Source: Nitrospinae bacterium AH_259_B05_G02_I21 (GTDB taxonomy: Bacteria; JADFOP01). From it: a stretch of 64,000 bases of DNA. The stretch is taken from positions 17,319 to 81,318 of the forward strand of contig JALLOF010000006.1 of NCBI GenBank assembly GCA_027717595.1, written 5' to 3'. The translations under genes and the position numbers were made by a program. Shown piece after piece: positions 59,339 to 64,000 of this stretch; within the stretch, counting starts at the first letter, position 1, and every line of letters starts with the position of its first letter. The notes below the pieces were generated by a model that saw nothing but the letters and a program-made list of their open reading frames with translations, made no database searches and was not told the DNA's origin.

Positions 59339-60259
59339 GTGATCGATGTCTTCGACGAAGTCTTTGAACTACCTGATCCTGATAAGAGCCGCCAGTTCAA
59401 AGAGCTCGTTGGCCTCGACGAGGTGAAGGACCGGTTGATCAAGGAAGGCCGCCTGCTCCTCAACCCGAAGCTACTGGATGAATGGAGCACCAAGCACCAT
59501 GGCAAGGTGCTTTCCGCCGTTGCAAAGTTCCACGAACGCCCTCCCTTGATTGTGTTCTCCGGTGATGTCGGCACCGGTAAGACCACCCTCGCTGACAGCT
59601 TTGGCGACCCCATTGCTCGTAGTGAAGAAATCTCTGTGCGGGTCTTCCGGCTGAGCCTCCTCACCAGAGGAAAGGGAGCGGTTGGAGAGATGACCCAACT
59701 CATCACCCGTGCCTTCGAGGAGGTCCTGCAGCTCGCACGGGAAGGCAAGGCATCTGGCTCTAGGCCAACCTCAGCCGTTATTCTCGTGATCGATGAAGCT
59801 GATGCCCTAGCTCAATCACGAGACCTCGACCAGATGCATCACGAGGATCGCGCCGGGGTGAATGCCCTAATCCGGGGGATCGATCGGCTCACAACTGCAG
59901 AGTTGCCAGTTATTATCGTGCTCTGCACCAACCGAAACGAGGCTATAGATCCCGCCGTGCTCCGGCGGGCCGCCGCCCACTTCACCTTCGAGCGCCCAAA
60001 CGCCGAACAGCGGGAGTACGTCCTGAGTGCAGGCCTCGACGGGGTCTTCAACGGTGACGAAATTAGGAGGCTCGCCGAGATCACCGGCCCCAACAAAACC
60101 CGCAATTATGGATACACTTACTCCGACCTTACTCAGCGGCTGATTCCCACAGTGATGTTAGAGGCCTTCCCAGATCGTGCCATCACCTTTGACCTCGCCG
60201 TATCTGTCGCCGAAAAAATCAAACCGACGAAACCGTTCAACGCTTCTGGACCAAACTGA
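59339..60259 (+). CDS. CBASS TRIP13-like AAA+ ATPase (Cap6-like)
   Basis: A 306-aa AAA+ protein of the Pch2/TRIP13 family that remodels HORMA proteins and keeps the synthase off without infection. Walker A is GDVGTGKT at 75-82 and Walker B is VILVIDEADAL, with D152-E153. Sensor 1 is in VIIVLCTNRNEAI, and the arginine finger is probably in AVLRRAAAHF. GTG start with AAGGAGG (59322-59328). The stop overlaps the ribosome site of the effector gene. Confidence 0.88.
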   Translation: MIDVFDEVFELPDPDKSRQFKELVGLDEVKDRLIKEGRLLLNPKLLDEWSTKHHGKVLSAVAKFHERPPLIVFSGDVGTGKTTLADSFGDPIARSEEISVRVFRLSLLTRGKGAVGEMTQLITRAFEEVLQLAREGKASGSRPTSAVILVIDEADALAQSRDLDQMHHEDRAGVNALIRGIDRLTTAELPVIIVLCTNRNEAIDPAVLRRAAAHFTFERPNAEQREYVLSAGLDGVFNGDEIRRLAEITGPNKTRNYGYTYSDLTQRLIPTVMLEAFPDRAITFDLAVSVAEKIKPTKPFNASGPN

Positions 60260-60269
60260 GGATCATCTA

Positions 60270-61727
60270 GTGGCTTCTTTAAGCGCTAGCGGTGCCCGGA
60301 TCCGGGGAGATGACTACCAGCATATCTTCGCTTGGTGCCAAGTGCTCCGGACCCTCCAACCGGGCAGCGACATTACCGCAATCGGCATTGAAGACCCTGA
60401 TGCAGGCAGCGTTGACGACGTCACAGTATACCGTAGTCAGGGCAGGAGCGAATTCTACCAGGTCAAGTCCTCAGTCGATGCCAAACAAGTCGTGAATATC
60501 GACTGGCTAACCGGCCTAAGTCGAGCGGGCGGACCCAGTGTGCTTCAGCGGTTCCACCAGTCTTGGAGAGACCTGACGCGAGACAGGCAGCGCCTAAAGC
60601 TGGGCCTGGTGACAAACCGACCAATTGACCCTGATGACCCCGTAATGGTGTTACGAGACGGTCGGGATGGCACCGTCGCCCGGCAGCTTGCGGAAGCCAG
60701 ACCTAAAACAGAACCTGGAAAGGCGCGACAAGAGTTGGCTGCACATCTTTGTGTCGAAGAGACGGAGTTGCTGGAATTCCTCGCCGACCTACACTTCGAC
60801 GTGAACAAACTTTACGAATATTGGGAAGAGCAGGCTTCGTTCCTCATGTATGCCCTCGGCCTCCGTGGCGACGCTGATGCCTTGTCCCTTGGCGTTGCCA
60901 CCGTCCGCAGCTGGGTCACTGGCGGCAAACGAAAGCTTTCCACGGAAGAGGTTCGTAAGGAGGTGGAATCCCTCAGCCTTAAGAAGGAAGAACCAGCTGC
61001 GACGATACTTGTTCAGGCAATCGAGCGTGATCCCATGCCCGAGAGCGCCACGCTCGCCCTTGACTGGGTTCACCTATACGAAGGAGACGAACCGCGAACT
61101 CGACGCAGGCTCCAAAACGAGCGCCTATGGAACGAACGCTTGCGTCCCGAGATTCAACAGACAGTCCGCCAGCTTCGAGCTCAAGGCCATCGACGTATCT
61201 TTGTCCGCGGCTACATGCGCCTCCCGACATGGTTCGCATTGGGAGCTGAACTGGGCGAGACAGCTGGCTATGAAGTTGTCTCCCTCCAGGGAGGCGAGCC
61301 GTGGGCTTCCACTGGGGAGATTGCTGACTTCCCTGTTACCGTTGCCCTGAATGAGACTTTGGGTGAGGGCAACGATCTCGCTTTAGGGGTTTCATTGGCG
61401 ACCGATCTTTCCGCCGACGTGCTCGATTATCTACCGGCATCCGTGCCTAGCGCAGGCAGGTACATCTGCATTGCGCCGAGGAGCGGGCCAAGCAATAGGG
61501 CACTCAGTAGCAGCGGGGAGGCTCGAGGATGGGCTCTGGAGGTCCGTAACTTAGTCAGGAGGCTTGCACGGGAGTATCGACCAAACATGTTGCACTTGTT
61601 CCTAGCGACACCACACGGTGCGGCACTGCTCCTAGGGCACTTGTGGGACCGGATGCCGTGCACGCAGCTCTACGAGGATCAGGGAGCTACAGGCGGATAC
61701 CAGCCATCCTTTATGGTTCCGTCCTGA
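60270..61727 (+). CDS. CBASS effector: DUF4297/Cap4-like nuclease fused to SAVED domain
   Basis: A 485-aa protein. The N-terminal domain (about 8-180) has a restriction-like core: GARIRGDDYQHIFAW, then E41, D49-D50 and QVK with K66, matching PD-(D/E)xK nucleases of the DUF4297/Cap4 type that degrade DNA. The C-terminal domain (about 305-485) resembles SAVED, with GHRRIFVRGYMRLPTWFALG, LGVSLATDLSADVL and NMLHLFLATPHGAALLLGHL, the sensor of cyclic oligonucleotides. GTG 60270 follows GAGG by 8 bases, next to the TRIP13 stop. The TGA lies inside the 38-bp repeat at 61722. Confidence 0.86.
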   Translation: MASLSASGARIRGDDYQHIFAWCQVLRTLQPGSDITAIGIEDPDAGSVDDVTVYRSQGRSEFYQVKSSVDAKQVVNIDWLTGLSRAGGPSVLQRFHQSWRDLTRDRQRLKLGLVTNRPIDPDDPVMVLRDGRDGTVARQLAEARPKTEPGKARQELAAHLCVEETELLEFLADLHFDVNKLYEYWEEQASFLMYALGLRGDADALSLGVATVRSWVTGGKRKLSTEEVRKEVESLSLKKEEPAATILVQAIERDPMPESATLALDWVHLYEGDEPRTRRRLQNERLWNERLRPEIQQTVRQLRAQGHRRIFVRGYMRLPTWFALGAELGETAGYEVVSLQGGEPWASTGEIADFPVTVALNETLGEGNDLALGVSLATDLSADVLDYLPASVPSAGRYICIAPRSGPSNRALSSSGEARGWALEVRNLVRRLAREYRPNMLHLFLATPHGAALLLGHLWDRMPCTQLYEDQGATGGYQPSFMVPS

Positions 61728-61762
61728 TTTCTCCTTGACCTGCTTGATATTTAGGCTATTTT
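61722..61762 (+). promoter_or_regulatory. Right copy of the 38-bp repeat, carrying the tRNA-Gln promoter
   Basis: This copy begins TCC-TGA, the stop of the Cap4-like gene, and contains TTGACC (61735-61740), a 16-base spacer and TATTTT (61757-61762), about 20 bases before tRNA-Gln. Six of 38 positions differ from the left copy at 57518. The promoter is the likely original one of the tRNA. Confidence 0.7.
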
Positions 61763-61783
61763 AAGTGGGGACAAGAAAAGGGC

Positions 61784-61857
61784 TGGGGAGTCGTCTAACG
61801 GCAGGACGCCAGACTCTGGATCTGGTTGTGGAGGTTCGAATCCTCCCTCCCCAGCCA
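61784..61857 (+). tRNA. tRNA-Gln (anticodon CTG)
   Basis: A 74-base cloverleaf with acceptor TGGGGAG/CTCCCCA, anticodon stem CCAGA/TCTGG and loop CTCTGGA giving CTG, T-arm GGAGG-TTCGAAT-CCTCC and an encoded GCCA end. It lies next to the CBASS island's right boundary and downstream of gltX. Confidence 0.97.
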
Positions 61858-62312
61858 TACTGGTGAGTTCTCTTTCACCACTTAGAGACGTAGGGACCCA
61901 CCTGAGGCAGGCTGTCCGTCTTTTTTTTCCGGACAGGGGTAAGCCCTGCCCCTACATGGTGTGGAGGTTTTTCTTTGCGGACAGGGGCGAGCCCTTTATG
62001 GGTACTCGTCCGCCTGAGACGGAGCTACCCAGATATATCAACCACTTGCAAGAATTGGACACCTCCTTGACAGCCGTCCATCTTCCGGGAGACGACGATT
62101 CCAATAATTCCTATGAGTTCAATATGTTATGGCAAAAAAAGGCTTCTGGACACCATTGGACACTTGACACATTGCTTGGCGGGCCTCTTTTCACATAATC
62201 CCAATAAAATCAATATATAATGCCAAGTTAGACACTTCCGAAAAAACCCGAAAAGTGTCTAATGTGTCAGGGGCGAAATGGACCTCGGAAATCCACAGGA
62301 CTTGCCAGAGAT
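61858..62312. other. Intergenic region with repeats, no convincing gene
   Basis: It contains two copies of a GGACAGGGG...AGCCCT unit (61933 and 61979), a CTGTCCG...CGGACAG inverted repeat around a T-run near 61913-61938, several TGGACAC copies (62055-62165) and the TTAGACACTT...AAGTGTCTAA dyad (62228-62262). A 111-codon open frame at 61863-62198 has no protein-like features. The region looks like accumulated repeat DNA beside the island. Confidence 0.55.
62228..62262. repeat. TTAGACACTT/AAGTGTCTAA inverted repeat
   Basis: TTAGACACTT (62228-62237) and AAGTGTCTAA (62253-62262) form a perfect 10-base inverted repeat with a 15-base spacer. The core octamers are the same as in the cluster at 11330-11456. 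Confidence 0.75.
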
Positions 62313-62346
62313 TTGACCATTGATTCTATGACAATATATTATTGTC
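62313..62346 (+). promoter_or_regulatory. Promoter with overlapping operator-like dyad for the secreted protein
   Basis: TTGACC (62313-62318), a 16-base spacer and TATATT (62335-62340). The perfect dyad GACAATA-TAT-TATTGTC (62330-62346) covers the -10, the position expected for a repressor site. Confidence 0.6.
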
Positions 62347-62423
62347 GTGAGGACAACGCGGGCACGTGCCACATCAAGAACCTCTTACGCCTCTGTCGGG
62401 CAGCATCCAGGAGGAAAGACTGA

Positions 62424-62930
62424 ATGGGTACGAAACCTTGGGCAACTCTAGGGCTTCTTGGATTCCTCGTGGCGCTTGGCCCATCCCAGGCTTTGGCCGC
62501 AGATGTGCGCTTCAAGAGCGAAGGGAGGGCCTCGCTCAAGGGATGGAAGGTGTCGGTCCCCTGGGAGCAGTACGACGGGGTCGGGATTAACATCGGGTCG
62601 TATCCGTCCGAGTATGCGCCCGCATTCCAGTTCGACTTGCGGGGCGATGACCTCACGGTCGACTTTCGCAACGAGGATTTCAAAACACCCGATGGCTTCG
62701 GCCAGGGCAACATCGCTGAGCCCCGCCCCGTGACCGACCTCGAGGCCGCCCTGGACCGGGCCCGGCGCGATGTCCACTTCCTCTACCGGATTTGGGTGCC
62801 AGGCCACGATGAACCCGTGGGCATCATCCTCACACCGTACCAAATCAATGTAACACGATCTGGCAATCGGATCACCGTGAAGCTCACCGGAGAGGCCCTT
62901 ACCTTGCGAGATGTACAAATCAAGTACTAG
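62424..62930 (+). CDS. Hypothetical secreted protein
   Basis: A 168-aa protein with a clear signal peptide (TLGLLGFLVALGPSQALAA, cleavage near ALAADV). The mature part is beta-rich (GRASLKGWKVSVPWEQYDGV, AFQFDLRGDDLTVDFR, NVTRSGNRITVKLTGEALT), as in periplasmic or surface beta-sandwich proteins. No family or active site was recognised. ATG with AGGAGG 10 bases upstream. It has its own promoter with an operator-like dyad, so expression is probably regulated. Confidence 0.75.
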   Translation: MGTKPWATLGLLGFLVALGPSQALAADVRFKSEGRASLKGWKVSVPWEQYDGVGINIGSYPSEYAPAFQFDLRGDDLTVDFRNEDFKTPDGFGQGNIAEPRPVTDLEAALDRARRDVHFLYRIWVPGHDEPVGIILTPYQINVTRSGNRITVKLTGEALTLRDVQIKY

Positions 62931-62992
62931 CCGCAATGTCCTGCTGGTGATACGCCAAGGCGGCGCTTGGGGCACCAGCCCTGGCCCCGTCC

Positions 62993-63022
62993 TTGCCTAT
63001 CACCCGAAACCTATGCTATAAT
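62993..63022 (+). promoter_or_regulatory. Extended -10 promoter for the Rieske gene
   Basis: TTGCCT (62993-62998), an 18-base spacer and a perfect TATAAT (63017-63022) preceded by TGC (extended -10). It lies 22 bases before the ATG at 63044, so the leader is short. Confidence 0.65.
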
Positions 63023-63043
63023 TACTTAGAGGAGCGAATTGCC

Positions 63044-63355
63044 ATGGGAGGTCACGTCAAAGTTGCCACAGTGGGGGATATTCCCCCTGGCAAAGCGATG
63101 AGTGTCGAGGTTGGCGGCGAAGAGGTAGCGCTGTTCAACCTCGAAGGCACGTACTACGCCATTGGGGACGTCTGCACCCACGCCGGGGGCCCATTGTCCG
63201 ACGGCGAGCTGGAGGGCGAGGAGGTTACCTGCCCCTGGCATGGATCGCGCTTCAATGTCTGCACCGGCGAGGTGCTCTCGCCACCCGCCCCCAAGGGCGT
63301 AAAAAGCTATTCGGTCAAGGTCGAGGGCGACGACATCCTCATAAGCCCCGGTTGA
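63044..63355 (+). CDS. Rieske [2Fe-2S] ferredoxin (non-heme type)
   Basis: A 103-aa soluble Rieske protein. Cluster ligands are in DVCTHAGGPLSDG (Cys/His) and VTCPWHGSRF (Cys/His), the CxH...CxxH pair of Rieske sites. GEVLSPPAPKGVKSY is the proline-loop part typical of NirD/ferredoxin-like Rieske proteins. It lacks a membrane anchor, so it acts as a cytoplasmic electron carrier, not a cytochrome bc component. ATG with GAGG upstream; it precedes a MIP18-family gene. Confidence 0.93.
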   Translation: MGGHVKVATVGDIPPGKAMSVEVGGEEVALFNLEGTYYAIGDVCTHAGGPLSDGELEGEEVTCPWHGSRFNVCTGEVLSPPAPKGVKSYSVKVEGDDILISPG

Positions 63356-63404
63356 CACGCCCCCGCGGGCTGTTTCAGCGGTTGGCCAAAGGAGTAAAGA
63401 ATCC

Positions 63405-63707
63405 ATGGTGACCCAGGAAGTCGTACTTGAGAAGTTAAAGCAGGTGATCGACCCCGAGGTCGGGCTCAACATTGTGGATATGGGGCTCATCTACGATGTG
63501 AACGTCGAGGGAGAGCAGGTCGATATCACGATGACGCTGACCAGCCCCGGCTGCCCGTTCGGCCCCCAGATTCTCAATGGCGTCGAAACCGCCCCGCTCG
63601 AGCTAGACGGCGTCTCGGAGGTGAGGGCCCACCTGGTCTGGTCCCCCCCGTGGGACGGTGAGACCATGATAAGTGAAGAGGGCAAAGACGCCCTGGGCAT
63701 CTTCTGA
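63405..63707 (+). CDS. MIP18/DUF59 family iron-sulfur assembly protein (SufT/PaaD-like)
   Basis: A 100-aa DUF59 protein. The start VLEKLKQVIDPEVGLNIVDMGLIYD and the conserved Cys in TSPGCPFGPQ match the family, whose members (SufT, PaaD, MIP18) help mature iron-sulfur proteins. The VRAHLVWSPPWDGETM tail is typical. It lies 49 bases after the Rieske ferredoxin, so the pair may serve cluster transfer to an oxygenase or similar enzyme. ATG with AAAGGAG. Confidence 0.9.
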   Translation: MVTQEVVLEKLKQVIDPEVGLNIVDMGLIYDVNVEGEQVDITMTLTSPGCPFGPQILNGVETAPLELDGVSEVRAHLVWSPPWDGETMISEEGKDALGIF

Positions 63708-63754
63708 CGCCCTGACGACCCTGCACGGGAGACACCCTCCGTCCGGCGCGTTGG

Positions 63755-63783
63755 TTGACTTTGCAGGGGGCCCGTGATAGAAG
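63755..63783 (+). promoter_or_regulatory. Promoter for tRNA-Glu
   Basis: TTGACT (63755-63760), a 17-base spacer and TAGAAG (63778-63783) preceded by TGA (extended -10), about 12 bases before the tRNA. Confidence 0.55.
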
Positions 63784-63794
63784 GGGTGCCCTCT

Positions 63795-63867
63795 GCCCCC
63801 ATCGTCTAGCGGCCTAGGACGCCGGCCTCTCACGCCGGAAACCGGGGTTCGAGTCCCCGTGGGGGCA
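63795..63867 (+). tRNA. tRNA-Glu (anticodon CTC)
   Basis: A 73-base cloverleaf with acceptor GCCCCCA/TGGGGGC, anticodon stem CCGGC/GCCGG and loop CTCTCAC giving CTC, T-arm CGGGG-TTCGAGT-CCCCG. The CCA end is not encoded (the sequence continues ATAC), unlike the four other tRNAs in this window. The final 133 bases show no recognisable gene. Confidence 0.96.
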
Positions 63868-64000
63868 TACGCATAACACTATTATCAGGCCACCAGCCGC
63901 CCACGATCGTCGCCGGCCTCGTCCACAGCCTGCGGGTCCCTTCCCTCTTGCCGAGCGTGATCGACTCATAGACAGACTGAAAGGCGAGCCGCTCTTGCTC

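Noticed and set aside
61863-62198. 111-codon open frame after tRNA-Gln
   Set aside because: It spans repeat sequences and a poly-T stretch, lacks protein-like pattern and has no ribosome site.
61858-62312. CRISPR array from the short repeats
   Set aside because: Repeat units differ in length and spacing, and no cas gene is in the window.
63868-64000. Possible integrase gene end on the minus strand running into tRNA-Glu
   Set aside because: A frame is open from the right edge, but only about 40 codons are visible and no integrase motif can be recognised.

Overview
The window is about 60% GC and reads as the chromosome of an uncultured diderm (Gram-negative-type) bacterium. Outer-membrane biogenesis is represented by the 3' end of lptB, an LpxC domain, LolA and RseP. 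The block lptB-rpoN-hpf-ptsN-hprK-rapZ-EIIA-HPr, the full nusA-infB-rbfA-truB-rpsO-pnp operon, an NtrY-type kinase and MEMO/FxsA/DUF503/DUF4390 genes fit deltaproteobacteria-like lineages (for example Methylomirabilota, Nitrospinota or Tectomicrobia). No marker present allows a firm assignment.

Layout. 1-5309 (+): sigma-54 with a regulatory PTS (PtsN, HPr kinase, RapZ, mannose-type EIIA, HPr). 5353-7809 (+): metK-ahcY. 7950-11123 (+): TPR-AMIN-amidase and Der. 11124-13629: an accessory patch with two SAM-methyltransferase genes. Each is preceded by a copy of the same structured, terminator-bearing element, and the second gene is strikingly AT-rich. 13630-21556 (+): an EF-G paralogue, a MerR regulator, surE-pcm, a LysM/M23 lipoprotein, apt and three tRNAs. 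21800-34228 (-): HIT protein, GGDEF protein, M16 peptidase, pnp, rpsO, truB, rbfA, DUF503, infB, YlxR-L7Ae, nusA and rimP, transcribed as rimP to hinT from a promoter followed by a short intrinsic terminator (probable attenuator). 34355-47133 (-): ispG, rseP, lolA, rhomboid, DUF523, purN, a response-regulator/LpxC fusion, ntrY, DUF4390 and mutS. 47445-57523 (mixed): comEC, small hypothetical genes, a sirtuin, hisS, fxsA, MEMO and gltX. 57518-61762: a CBASS anti-phage island between gltX and tRNA-Gln. 61784-63867 (+): tRNA-Gln, a secreted protein, a Rieske ferredoxin, a MIP18-family protein and tRNA-Glu.

The most unusual observations are these. (1) One 729-residue protein joins an NtrC-type response regulator to a complete LpxC. 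Its AAA+ module has lost the GAFTGA loop and arginine fingers, so the regulator probably acts on lipid A synthesis directly rather than on sigma-54. (2) Two unrelated methyltransferase genes share a repeated terminator-bearing leader element. (3) The CBASS island (CD-NTase, HORMA, TRIP13, Cap4-like nuclease-SAVED) is bounded by 38-bp imperfect repeats that contain a stop codon and a tRNA promoter. (4) NusA carries a 378-bp tandem duplication of its C-terminal helix-hairpin-helix module. (5) The ComEC beta-lactamase-like domain and the receiver of a GGDEF protein have lost their key residues. (6) TTAGACAC/GTGTCTAA dyads cluster in two distant intergenic regions.
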